Shown: positions 19,645-27,877 of the stretch, piece after piece
Layout of the letters: every line of letters begins with the position of its first letter
Numbering within the stretch: position 1 is the first letter of the stretch
DNA from: UTCHB3 sp964371075
GTDB lineage: Bacteria; Bacteroidota; Ignavibacteria; Ignavibacteriales; Ignavibacteriaceae
Direction: 5' to 3'
Assembly: GCA_964371075.1 (NCBI GenBank)
Contig: CAYJKN010000008.1
Location: forward strand, 1 to 64,000
Length of the DNA stretch: 64,000 bases
Notes under the pieces: model-generated
The model's database searches: none
Told to the model about the DNA's origin: nothing
The model's input: only the letters and a program-made list of their open reading frames with translations
Position numbers and translations under genes: made by a program

Positions 19645-21213
19645 TTACTTCTTTAGCAGTGTATATGACGAATCTGAATAGATTATCTTTAATTCGGGAT
19701 ATGCCTCTTGCAACTCTAAAAACGACTTCCCCTTTGGAATCAGGACATAATCGAAACCTATATTCTGATTTTTCAAAATTTTGGGGTCGCAGTCTTGTGT
19801 ATAAAATTGTTTGTTAACAAGATTCCGGTGCTGGAATTTTTGAGGGTCAACAAAGGGATCTGAATGTTTTATTGCAAGTACTTTTACCCCGCTAAGTGAG
19901 GGCAATATCCAAGATTCATCATCAGGTGCAATTACAATACTATTTTGTTGGAGTTTGGAAGTGAGAGGTTCAAGTCGCTGCACAAGGTTGAAATTGGAAT
20001 AATACCCCAAAGGCTTCGCATTTTCTATGTCTCTCATAAAAGACATGGATTTAAAGGACATATACATTTGAGGTAAGGCCAAGATGGATAGGCCAAAATA
20101 GAACAGTATCTTGATTGTTAGTCTTTCTGCTCCCTTAAAACAGCCAATCCCAATAACAACCAATATTTGGAGAGTGAAAGCAATGTATACGATTACTCTG
20201 CCCAACACCGCCGATTCTGTTACGAAAAAATTGAATAAATAGATAAATAAAAAAATGAACATGGTGATGCCCATCGTTTTTATTCTTTGGTCAACATAAA
20301 AATATTTTATGAAAAAATAAAAACCAGGGAAGGCAGGTACTGTACAGTAGAGAAATTGTCCCTGGTAAAATTCTTTGAATTGTCCCGCGAATGAAACCCC
20401 GGAGAAGGAGTTGATGCCCAAAATCGTAGAAAGAACAGGATAAAACGGCCAAATTAATGCCAGAATTAAGGACAAAATAGGGAGAGTCATTAAAATTATT
20501 TTTCCCGATTTTGGCGATTCATCATAATACCACATTTTTACAGTCAAGGTAATTATCAGAAAAAGCCCCGAAAGAGGGTGTATCAGAAAAATTACCGGGA
20601 TTAATAACAATAAAAGTAAATTAGCCTTAAGTGCAGTTCCGATTGGGAAAAATGACAAAGTGAATAATGACAAAGAGAATGCCAACCTGTAAGGATAAAT
20701 AGCAGTTTTCATCAAATGACTAAATTGATAATACCCACTGAAACCCGGGGCTAAAAACCACAAGAACATTAAAGTGAATAATAGAATACTCGCCAAATTT
20801 GAATCTTTGAGAAACCTGCTTGCGAAAATGTGTACAGAAAAAACAAATATTAAAACATTGATTAAACCAATAAATGGTGATAAAAAGAATGGTGAAATAT
20901 TTACTATTCGTGAAATCACCCCCCAAAAAAAATGATATGGTGTGAAAAGGTGCGAGTACTCAGTATCGAACGAGTATGGATGTGTTGGGTTAAGAGGTGC
21001 GTTCGCAAATGATTTCATTGCCGCAAGATGTTCCCAATCGTCATTTGCTCGTTCGAAATTGGACATGAAATAGAGTCCAACAAAAGTATACAGGCACAAC
21101 AGAATGGAGAGTAAAACAAATCCTCTTCTACTATCGAGAATTATTAGTAAATGGTTTAAAATTTTCTTAACAGAATTAAGCATAGAATTTTTTAGAAAAG
21201 GAAAAGTTAGCAT
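19645..21213 (-). CDS. Multi-pass membrane protein, probable GT-C family
   Basis: 522 aa, about eleven hydrophobic segments, opposite in orientation to its neighbours. The first loop contains FERANDDWEHLAAMKSFANAPL, an acidic ND-D motif placed as in GT-C glycosyltransferases, and TPYHFFWGVISRIV after it. A soluble C-terminal part of about 110 residues ends at LLKK. The start is uncertain: the ATG at 21213 gives MLTFPFLKNSM and an internal ATG at 21183 gives MLNSVKKIL. The gene converges with the upstream GT-C gene (29-nt gap) and diverges from the GT4 gene. It could also be an unrelated membrane protein. Confidence 0.6.
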   Translation of the reverse strand: MLTFPFLKNSMLNSVKKILNHLLIILDSRRGFVLLSILLCLYTFVGLYFMSNFERANDDWEHLAAMKSFANAPLNPTHPYSFDTEYSHLFTPYHFFWGVISRIVNISPFFLSPFIGLINVLIFVFSVHIFASRFLKDSNLASILLFTLMFLWFLAPGFSGYYQFSHLMKTAIYPYRLAFSLSLFTLSFFPIGTALKANLLLLLLIPVIFLIHPLSGLFLIITLTVKMWYYDESPKSGKIILMTLPILSLILALIWPFYPVLSTILGINSFSGVSFAGQFKEFYQGQFLYCTVPAFPGFYFFIKYFYVDQRIKTMGITMFIFLFIYLFNFFVTESAVLGRVIVYIAFTLQILVVIGIGCFKGAERLTIKILFYFGLSILALPQMYMSFKSMSFMRDIENAKPLGYYSNFNLVQRLEPLTSKLQQNSIVIAPDDESWILPSLSGVKVLAIKHSDPFVDPQKFQHRNLVNKQFYTQDCDPKILKNQNIGFDYVLIPKGKSFLELQEAYPELKIIYSDSSYTLLKK

Positions 21214-21264
21214 ATTGAAAACTCAATTTATAAAAATGATAAATAATTCCATTGGTTGAAGAAT

Positions 21265-22506
21265 ATGAAAATCCTTTTTATTGCCCAACGAATCGGACCG
21301 GCGACCAAAGAATTTACCGGGCTGGATATAAAAGACCAAACTTGGGTTGCGACTTTTTTGAAAAAATTGATGGTTTATGACCATGAAATAGAAATTGGGC
21401 ATTGTTTTCAAACCGCGGAAGTATATTCAAGAAAAAGGAAAGTTAAGGGGATTGTCTATTATCCTATGATGGTAGATAATAATAAGATTTTTAGGTGGGT
21501 TAATAGAATTTTAGGTAGGATCCCTAAAACTAAGACATTGGATGCAATTCAGTGGGCGGTGGAAGATTTTTGTCCGAATGTTATTCATGTTTTTGGAACC
21601 GAGAGGCCATATGGTCTTTTAGAATCAAAAAAGAATATTCCGGTCATAATCCAGATTCAAGGGGTTCTCAATTCAATTTTTCCTGTTTACTCGGGAAGTG
21701 TTTCAATTAAGAAGTTATTTTTTGCTGCTGGCATAATTAATTTCCTAAAAGGTGGCTATGTGTTCGATTATTTAGGGATGAAAAAGGCTGCACAAAACGA
21801 AAATCTGATTTTCAAGAAAGCAACTCATGTGATAGGTACTACTCAATTCGATGAATCATATTTGAGGAGTATCAATTTAACGGCAAACTATTATAAGCTT
21901 AATCTTATTTTAAGGGAAGAATTCTACAAAGCAAATTGGGATGAAAACGATGCACAAGTTATCGTAACTATTTCAAATGAATATACTTACAAAGGATTTG
22001 AAATAATTCTTAAGACTGCTGAATTATTAACTTCCAGGGGATTTGAGTTCAGATGGAAAGTGATTGGGATATCCCAAAACGGAGTTTTTGCAAGTATTTA
22101 TAAAAAATTATTTAAGAACTTTCGTCAATGGGATCGGATTGAATTTTTAGGTACTGTGAACACCGAAGGCATAATAGGGTCGCTGACAACCAGTGGTTTG
22201 TATGTAAATCCTTCAAATATTGAGAATGCCCCCCTTTCCCTCTGCGAGGCGATGATGGTGGGAATGCCGGTGATAACGTCCGATGCGGGGGGTGCAAAAT
22301 ATCTCGTTAATGACGGGGTTGATGGGTTGATTTTTAAGGTCGGGGATCACAATGCTTTGGCAGCAAGGGTAAGTGAACTTTTTAATGACAGGGAGCTGGC
22401 AATCAAACTGGGAAGGAATGCAAAAAAAACTGCAATGGTTCGCCACGATCCCGTCGTGATCATAAAGCAGTATAAAGAGTTAATAAAGAAGTTTATCGAA
22501 AATTAA
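21265..22506 (+). CDS. Glycosyltransferase, GT4 family
   Basis: 413 aa from the ATG at 21265 (MKILFIAQRIGP). GT-B fold: the C-terminal Glycos_transf_1 domain carries EFLGTV, then LYVNPSNIENAPLSLCEAMMVGMPVITSDAGG, with the E-x7-E region of nucleotide-sugar binding, and an ALAARVSELFNDRELAIKLG helix. Such enzymes transfer a sugar from UDP- or GDP-sugar to a glycan on the cytoplasmic face. A TTG at 21256 would add three residues and is less likely. It diverges from the GT-C-like gene at 19645-21213, and an imperfect hairpin follows its stop. Acceptor unknown. Confidence 0.85.
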   Translation: MKILFIAQRIGPATKEFTGLDIKDQTWVATFLKKLMVYDHEIEIGHCFQTAEVYSRKRKVKGIVYYPMMVDNNKIFRWVNRILGRIPKTKTLDAIQWAVEDFCPNVIHVFGTERPYGLLESKKNIPVIIQIQGVLNSIFPVYSGSVSIKKLFFAAGIINFLKGGYVFDYLGMKKAAQNENLIFKKATHVIGTTQFDESYLRSINLTANYYKLNLILREEFYKANWDENDAQVIVTISNEYTYKGFEIILKTAELLTSRGFEFRWKVIGISQNGVFASIYKKLFKNFRQWDRIEFLGTVNTEGIIGSLTTSGLYVNPSNIENAPLSLCEAMMVGMPVITSDAGGAKYLVNDGVDGLIFKVGDHNALAARVSELFNDRELAIKLGRNAKKTAMVRHDPVVIIKQYKELIKKFIEN

Positions 22507-22525
22507 CAATAATTCTATGAAATAT

Positions 22526-22547
22526 TTCACTATTTTACAATAGTGAA
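22526..22547 (+). terminator. Perfect 9-bp inverted repeat, possible terminator
   Basis: TTCACTATT (22526-22534) pairs perfectly with AATAGTGAA (22539-22547) across a 4-nt loop, 19 nt after the GT4 stop codon. It lacks a run of T on either side, so it may instead be an operator-like site or a transcript-stabilising stem. Confidence 0.35.
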
Positions 22548-22655
22548 TTCTGCGGAGTTTTCTTGTTAAAAAATATTCGTGACTGGGGTGGTTTTGTGTG
22601 ATTGAAGGATAATTACTTCAATTTTTGAATGGATTTTTCTCACTACGGAATTTTG

Positions 22656-23603
22656 ATGAATATATTGGTAACAGGAGGGCTTGGCGCTGTTGGAAGCGTA
22701 CTTGTCCCTGAATTGGAAAAAAGAGGTCATAATGTTTTTGTGATCGACCTTAACACTCACCACCATGCAGAAAATTATGCACGGATTGACGTGGGTGAGT
22801 TTAGACAGTTGGAAAAATTGTGGACCGGCACCGGCTGGGATAGAGGATATTTAAATTCTCCCAGGAAGTTTGACATGGTTTTTCACCTTGCTGCTGAATT
22901 TGGCAGATGGAATGGTGAAGACTACTACGAAACTTTATGGAAAACTAATGCAGTTGGGACCAAAAATATTATTAAAATGCAGGAAAAAGAGGGTTTTCAG
23001 ACAGTTTATTTCAGTACTTCAGAAGTATATGGCGATTTTCGTGATATAATGGTGGAAGATATCATGGAATCGAAAGAGGTAAAACAATTAAACGACTATG
23101 CACTTTCAAAGTGGGTAAATGAACAACAAGTGTTAAATTCAGCTTCGATGTATGGCACCGAAAGTGTCCGTGTACGCTTATTTAACTCTTATGGACCGGG
23201 TGAATATTACAGTCCCTACCGCTCAGTAATTTGTCTTTTCGCTTATAGAGCATTAAAAAACATCCCTTATATTGTTTATAAAAATCATTCCAGAACCAGC
23301 ATCTTTATTAACGATGTAGTAAATTCTCTTGCGAATATAACAAACAATTTTAAACCTGGTGAAGTTTACAATCTCGGTGGAACGGATTATCATGATATTG
23401 AGCAGATTTCAAACATGATATTGAGTTATATTGGGAAAGATGATAGTCTGGTGTCTTATAAAGACTGCGAGATGTTGACAACCAAGGATAAAAGGGTTGA
23501 TTCATCGAAAGCTATTTCAGACCTCGATCACAAAGTTACCGTGAATCTTGAAGAGGGAATAGCTAAAACAATTGAATGGATGAAAAAAGTTTATAATTTA
23601 TAG
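22656..23603 (+). CDS. NAD-dependent nucleotide-sugar epimerase/dehydratase (extended SDR)
   Basis: 315 aa from the ATG at 22656 (MNILVTGGLGAVGS). The TGGLGAVGS motif is the Rossmann TGxxGxxG of extended short-chain dehydrogenases, FHLAAEFG is the NAD-side motif, and YALSKW gives the catalytic Tyr-x3-Lys. RVRLFNSYGPGEYYSPYRSVI matches the dTDP-glucose 4,6-dehydratase/UDP-glucuronate epimerase branch. It probably prepares a nucleotide sugar for the adjacent glycosyltransferases. An in-frame ATG at 22629 would add nine residues that do not fit the fold. The 150-nt gap ahead contains the 22526-22547 hairpin. Exact reaction is unknown. Confidence 0.86.
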   Translation: MNILVTGGLGAVGSVLVPELEKRGHNVFVIDLNTHHHAENYARIDVGEFRQLEKLWTGTGWDRGYLNSPRKFDMVFHLAAEFGRWNGEDYYETLWKTNAVGTKNIIKMQEKEGFQTVYFSTSEVYGDFRDIMVEDIMESKEVKQLNDYALSKWVNEQQVLNSASMYGTESVRVRLFNSYGPGEYYSPYRSVICLFAYRALKNIPYIVYKNHSRTSIFINDVVNSLANITNNFKPGEVYNLGGTDYHDIEQISNMILSYIGKDDSLVSYKDCEMLTTKDKRVDSSKAISDLDHKVTVNLEEGIAKTIEWMKKVYNL

Positions 23604-23798
23604 TTTGAGATATTGTAGCCGGGAGATGTTTTTGGTGCAATTTTCAATATGGGCGAGGTCAGGTAAGTAAAACGAGGTTTCACTATAATTTCATCTCAAT
23701 CAGGGCACGACTAAAAATCGAGCAATAATCTTCACCCCTCAAGAATAAATCCCCTGTTTTTAAGAATTTCCATATCCAATCTGGTAGAAACATAAAAA

Positions 23799-23829
23799 TT
23801 GTTTTTATCCTTTAAATATATTATATTTG
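23799..23829 (+). promoter_or_regulatory. Bacteroidota-type promoter for the ribosomal protein operon
   Basis: TTG at 23799-23801 followed by 20 nt and then TATATTTG at 23822-23829, an exact match to the TAnnTTTG -7 box with the right spacing to a -33 TTG. It lies about 42 nt ahead of the rplM start codon, so transcription should begin near 23836. Nothing recognisable fills the 195 nt between the epimerase gene and this site. Confidence 0.65.
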
Positions 23830-23870
23830 TAAGCTTTGATAAAACTAAACTTGTAGTTGGAGGATTAGCG

Positions 23871-24311
23871 TTGAAACAAGAAAAAATGACCCCATGGTAC
23901 AGTACTGCTGATATAGATAAGAAGTGGTATGTCGTGGATGCTTCGGGTAAAGTGTTGGGCAGATTAGCCACCGAAGTAGCCAGTATCATAAGGGGCAAGA
24001 ACAAACCGGTTTACAGCCCAAATGCTGACACCGGAGATTTTGTCGTGGTAATCAATGCCGATAAAATAGTCGTCACCGGTAAAAGAGCCGAGTTGAAGGT
24101 CTATAAACATCACAGTGGTTATCCGGGTGGATTAAAGACAAAAATGTATAACGATATGATCAAGGTTAAGCCTGAGTTTGTGATCGAACATGCCGTTCGC
24201 GGAATGTTACCAAAAACCAGACTTGGCAAGAAGATCTTTCATCACCTAAAGGTATACCGTGGTGCCGATCACCCGCACGCAGCACAGAAACCTGAAGTAA
24301 TAAGTATATAA
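23871..24311 (+). CDS. rplM: 50S ribosomal protein L13
   Basis: 146 aa, the usual length for L13. WYVVDASGKVLGRLATEVASIIRGKNKP is the typical L13 N-terminal core, followed by HHSGYPGGLK and AVRGMLPKTRLGKKIFHHLKVY, the family signature near residues 95-120. The likely start is a TTG at 23871, seven nt after a strong GGAGG at 23859-23863; the ORF extends further upstream to 23799 but those codons overlap the promoter and are not conserved in the family. It is first in a rplM-rpsI-rpsB-tsf operon. L13 binds 23S rRNA early in large-subunit assembly. Confidence 0.95.
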   Translation: MKQEKMTPWYSTADIDKKWYVVDASGKVLGRLATEVASIIRGKNKPVYSPNADTGDFVVVINADKIVVTGKRAELKVYKHHSGYPGGLKTKMYNDMIKVKPEFVIEHAVRGMLPKTRLGKKIFHHLKVYRGADHPHAAQKPEVISI

Positions 24312-24321
24312 CGGAGAATTA

Positions 24322-24708
24322 ATGTCAGACACATTGTTTGTTGGAAGAAGAAAAACCGCAGTTGCCCGTGTCGCTCTAAGACCCGGTCAAGGCAAGGTTA
24401 CCATCAATGGAAGGGAATTGAAGGTATATTTTGCTCAGAAGACACAGCAGGACGATGTAATCGCCCCATTTGAAAAATTGGAGCTTGAAGGTCGTTATGA
24501 TGTTTTTGCAAATGTTAATGGTGGTGGTTCTGCCGGACAGGCTGAGGCAATTCGTCTCGCTATATCCAGAGCACTCACATCAGAAAACGAAGACTACAGA
24601 TCACCTCTAAAACAAGAGGGATATCTGAAAAGAGACCCGAGAATGGTTGAAAGAAAGAAATACGGCAGACCAAAAGCCCGTAAAAGATTCCAGTTCTCAA
24701 AGAGATAA
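24322..24708 (+). CDS. rpsI: 30S ribosomal protein S9
   Basis: 128 aa, full length. Seen: VGRRKTAVARVALRPGQGKVTINGR at the N-terminus, VNGGGSAGQAEAIRLAISRAL in the middle, and the basic tail RPKARKRFQFSKR that reaches the P site of the 30S subunit. It starts 10 nt after rplM with a GGAGA ribosome site, the standard rplM-rpsI pair. Confidence 0.97.
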   Translation: MSDTLFVGRRKTAVARVALRPGQGKVTINGRELKVYFAQKTQQDDVIAPFEKLELEGRYDVFANVNGGGSAGQAEAIRLAISRALTSENEDYRSPLKQEGYLKRDPRMVERKKYGRPKARKRFQFSKR

Positions 24709-24737
24709 TTTTTTTCATCAATTAACATTCTTTCTGA

Positions 24738-24769
24738 TTTACCGCCTGTGCCTAACGGCTTAAGGTAAA
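24738..24769 (+). promoter_or_regulatory. Stem-loop in the rpsI-rpsB spacer (possible S2 autoregulatory element)
   Basis: TTTACC (24738-24743) pairs with GGTAAA (24764-24769); inside it GCC (24744-24746) pairs with GGC (24757-24759), leaving a 10-nt loop and a TTAA bulge on the 3' side. There is no T tract, so it is not an intrinsic terminator. Ribosomal protein S2 is known in other bacteria to regulate its own mRNA through a leader structure; assigning this hairpin to that role is inference. Confidence 0.4.
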
Positions 24770-24802
24770 GTGGATGAAAGAAAAAGTTTAACAGGAGTGT
24801 AG

Positions 24803-25576
24803 ATGTACGATATAGAATTGACACAGTTGATCGAGGCGGGAGCGCATTTCGGTCACTTAACACGCCGTTGGAATCCGAAGATGAAACCCTACATCTTTAT
24901 GGAGAAAAACGGAATACATATAATTGATTTAAACAAAACCAAAAAGATGATAACCGAAGCAGCGGTTGCTCTCGGTGAAGTCGTTAATCAGGGAAATAGA
25001 GTTCTTTTTATTGGCACGAAGAAGCAGGCAAAGAACATTATTGAAACTGAAGCCAGAAGCTGCGGCATGAACTGGGTTACCGAAAGGTGGCTTGGCGGTA
25101 TGCTCACAAACTTCTCGACAATAAGAAGAAGTGTAAAAAGACTCCAACAAATTGAGAGACAAGAGACTGATGGTACATTTGAAAAGATTACCAAAAAAGA
25201 AAGACTCTTTTTAACTCGTGAAAAAGACAAACTAAGAAAAATCCTTGAAGGCGTTGAAACGATGAATAAACTCCCCGGAGCTGTTTTCATTGTTGATGTC
25301 AAGAAAGAATCGATTGCAGTTAAAGAAGCCAAAAGACTGGATATTCCGGTTTTTGCAATGGTGGATACTAACTGTGATCCTGATCTTATCGACTATGTAA
25401 TCCCTGCAAATGATGATGCTGTAAAGACTATTGAGCTTGTAATCAAGACGATGGTTGAGTCGGTTAAGGAAGGTAATGCCAGAGCAAAAGAACAAAAAGC
25501 CGAGGCAAATGCAGAGACTGAAAGAGTTAGAAAAGAGATGGACAGAACCGAACAGGAAACAAAAGCACAAAAATAA
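24803..25576 (+). CDS. rpsB: 30S ribosomal protein S2
   Basis: 257 aa. LIEAGAHFGHLTRRWNPKMKPYI is the S2 N-terminal signature, followed by RVLFIGTKKQA, NWVTERWLGGMLTNFSTI and PGAVFIVDVKKE...AKRLDIPVFAMVDTNCDPDLIDYVIPANDDA. The last 35 residues are a charged Glu/Lys/Ala-rich tail that varies between species. An AGGAG ribosome site precedes the ATG. Second half of the conserved rpsB-tsf pair. Confidence 0.97.
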   Translation: MYDIELTQLIEAGAHFGHLTRRWNPKMKPYIFMEKNGIHIIDLNKTKKMITEAAVALGEVVNQGNRVLFIGTKKQAKNIIETEARSCGMNWVTERWLGGMLTNFSTIRRSVKRLQQIERQETDGTFEKITKKERLFLTREKDKLRKILEGVETMNKLPGAVFIVDVKKESIAVKEAKRLDIPVFAMVDTNCDPDLIDYVIPANDDAVKTIELVIKTMVESVKEGNARAKEQKAEANAETERVRKEMDRTEQETKAQK

Positions 25577-25590
25577 GGATTGGATAGATA

Positions 25591-26451
25591 ATGAATATTA
25601 CCGCTGCACAGGTAAATGAATTAAGAAATAGAACTGGTGCCGGAATTCTTGATTGCAAAAAAGCCCTTGTTGAATCACAGGGTGACATGGATCAGGCGAT
25701 TGACTACCTTAGAAAAAAAGGTGCTGCAATGGCCGCCAAGCGTGCCGACAGAGCCGCTAATGAAGGAAGAGTTTCAGCAAAAATTTCTGATAACAAAAAA
25801 TTTGGTGTTTTGGTCGAAGTAAATTGTGAGACTGATTTTGTGGCTAAATCGGAAGCTTTTGTAGAGTTTTCGAAAAAAGTTACTGATCTTGCTTTCGAAA
25901 AGAAGGTTAAATCTTCACAGGAATTGATTGATACCACACCTGAGATCAGCAATATGCTTAATGATCTCACAGCCAAAATTGGTGAAAAACTTGAAATATC
26001 AAGAATATCATCACTTGAAACTGAAAATGGAGTTATCGACTACTACATCCATTACGGAGACAGACTTGGATCACTTGTAAGGTTTGACAACATTGACGGA
26101 GAGAAAATCCCCGCTGTTGCTCAGGCTGTTCAGGATGTTGCCAAACAGGTAGCTGCAATGAGTCCAATTTCTGTCAGTAGAGATAATGTTCCCGCAGAAC
26201 TTATTGAGAAAGAGCTCGAAATTTATAAAGAGCAGTTCAGAAAAGAAGGCAAACCGGAAGACAAAATCGAGTTTATTGCAAAAAATAAACTTGGTAAGTA
26301 TTTCGAAGAAGTTGCACTTTATGAGCAGTCTTTCTTCCGTGAAGACAAAAAAACAGTGGGTGCTTACCTCGAAGAAGTTAACAAAGCGAATGGAACCAAA
26401 TTTGTTGTTGAATCATTTGTAAGATTCAACTTGGGTGAAGGCTCCAAGTAG
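25591..26451 (+). CDS. tsf: Translation elongation factor Ts
   Basis: 286 aa. The N-terminal UBA-like domain (VNELRNRTGAGILDCKKALVE, residues 9-29) and the CETDFVAKSEAF motif define EF-Ts, which regenerates EF-Tu-GTP. It lies 14 nt after rpsB and is followed by a strong terminator. Full length for the family. Confidence 0.97.
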   Translation: MNITAAQVNELRNRTGAGILDCKKALVESQGDMDQAIDYLRKKGAAMAAKRADRAANEGRVSAKISDNKKFGVLVEVNCETDFVAKSEAFVEFSKKVTDLAFEKKVKSSQELIDTTPEISNMLNDLTAKIGEKLEISRISSLETENGVIDYYIHYGDRLGSLVRFDNIDGEKIPAVAQAVQDVAKQVAAMSPISVSRDNVPAELIEKELEIYKEQFRKEGKPEDKIEFIAKNKLGKYFEEVALYEQSFFREDKKTVGAYLEEVNKANGTKFVVESFVRFNLGEGSK

Positions 26452-26469
26452 TTAATGTTGTATAATTGT

Positions 26470-26501
26470 AAAAGGTCTTAAGTTTCTTAAGACCTTTTTT
26501 T
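26470..26501 (+). terminator. Intrinsic terminator after tsf
   Basis: A perfect 13-bp stem, AAAAGGTCTTAAG (26470-26482) with CTTAAGACCTTTT (26486-26498), loop TTT, followed by further T residues. It ends the rplM-rpsI-rpsB-tsf unit. Confidence 0.93.
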
Positions 26502-26525
26502 ATATCGATTTAGGAGAGAGTAAAG

Positions 26526-27254
26526 ATGTCATCAGCAAAATTTCGCAAGGTTCTTTTGAAACTTAGTGGTGAATCGCTTATGGGGCAAAAAGGTTTTGGT
26601 ATCGATCCTGAGATGCTCAAATTTTTTGCAGAAGAAATTAAAAAAATACACAATATTGGTGTACAAGTAGGAATAGTTATAGGAGGAGGCAATATTTTTC
26701 GGGGTCTTGCTGCAGAAGGCCAGGGAATCGACCGTGTAACGGGTGATTTGATGGGCATGCTTGCAACCACGATAAACTCTCTTGCACTTCAAAATGCTAT
26801 TGAAAAAGCCGGTGTGTTTTCCAGACTTATGTCTGCGATCAAAATGGATGAAATAGCCGAACCTTATATCAGGCGACGCGCCATCCGACATCTTGAAAAA
26901 GGTCGCGTTGTTATTTTTTCAGCAGGAACGGGACATCCATATTTCAGCACAGACACAGCAGCCGCATTAAGAGCAGTTGAAATTGGAGCTGATGTAATAA
27001 TGAAGGGTACAAGGGTTGATGGAGTTTTCGATTCAGACCCTGAAACAAACCCTGAAGCCATTAAGTTTGATGGAGTAAGTTACCTGGATGTTATGAATAA
27101 AAACCTTCGGGTTATGGACATGACCGCCATCAGCTTGTGCCAGGAGAACAGTTTACCACTATATGTGTTTAATATGAATGTCCCGGGCAATCTTTTACGG
27201 GTTGTAATGGGAGAAAATATTGGAACATTTGTTAATCATACAGGTAAAAAGTAA
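26526..27254 (+). CDS. pyrH: Uridylate kinase (UMP kinase)
   Basis: 242 aa amino-acid-kinase fold enzyme making UDP from UMP. Seen: RKVLLKLSGESLMG at the N-terminus, VGIVIGGGNIFRG (glycine-rich phosphate site), DRVTGDLMGMLATTINSLAL and FSAGTGHPYFSTDTAAALRA, all PyrH signatures. A GGAGAG ribosome site precedes the ATG. It lies in the widespread tsf-pyrH-frr order but after the tsf terminator, so it may have its own promoter or rely on read-through. Confidence 0.97.
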   Translation: MSSAKFRKVLLKLSGESLMGQKGFGIDPEMLKFFAEEIKKIHNIGVQVGIVIGGGNIFRGLAAEGQGIDRVTGDLMGMLATTINSLALQNAIEKAGVFSRLMSAIKMDEIAEPYIRRRAIRHLEKGRVVIFSAGTGHPYFSTDTAAALRAVEIGADVIMKGTRVDGVFDSDPETNPEAIKFDGVSYLDVMNKNLRVMDMTAISLCQENSLPLYVFNMNVPGNLLRVVMGENIGTFVNHTGKK

Positions 27255-27294
27255 ATTTGTGATTCAAAATCAATAAATTTTTGACGGGCTTGAA

Positions 27295-27849
27295 ATGGAA
27301 CCAATTATAAAAGAAGCTATTGCCAAAATGAACAAATCCATTGAGGCATTTAGACATGAACTGGCTAAGGTTCGTACCGGAAAAGCAACTACAGCAATTC
27401 TGGATGGAATAAAAGTTGATTATTATGGCACACTTACACCACTAAAGCAGATGGCTAATGTGAGTGTTCTTGATGCACACACACTCTCCGTCTCTCCATG
27501 GGATAGAACAGCCATTAATGCAATTGACAAAGCCATCTTGCAGGCTGATCTTGGGTTAAATCCTCAAAATGACGGCACAAACATTAAAGTGCCTATTCCT
27601 CCTCTCACTGAAGAAAGAAGGAAAGAATTCGTTAAATTGGTAAAGAAATTTGGCGAGGATGCAAAAATTGCCATTCGGAATATTCGTCGTGATGCAAATG
27701 AACATCTGAAGAAAAAACAAAAGGATGAAAAAATTTCCGAAGATCTGTTGAAAGAGGCTGAAGCAAAAGTACAGAAGGCAACAAATGAACACATTGCTGA
27801 GATAGATCAGATACTGGTTCACAAAGAAAAAGAAATAATGGAAGTTTAG
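27295..27849 (+). CDS. frr: Ribosome recycling factor
   Basis: 184 aa, standard RRF length. Seen: EAFRHELAKVRTGKATTAILDGIKVDYYGTLTPL and ISVSPWD-type core, then NDGTNIKVPIPPLTEERRKEFVKLVKKFGEDAKIAIRNIRRDA, the family signature. With EF-G it splits post-termination ribosomes. It follows pyrH by 40 nt; the next gene starts 28 nt later. Confidence 0.97.
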   Translation: MEPIIKEAIAKMNKSIEAFRHELAKVRTGKATTAILDGIKVDYYGTLTPLKQMANVSVLDAHTLSVSPWDRTAINAIDKAILQADLGLNPQNDGTNIKVPIPPLTEERRKEFVKLVKKFGEDAKIAIRNIRRDANEHLKKKQKDEKISEDLLKEAEAKVQKATNEHIAEIDQILVHKEKEIMEV

Positions 27850-27877
27850 CCAAGGCAAAATCTTCCCCGGAGATTTA

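Noticed and set aside
23604..23798. tRNA or small RNA gene in the gap before rplM
   Set aside because: No cloverleaf-like sequence or terminator was seen.
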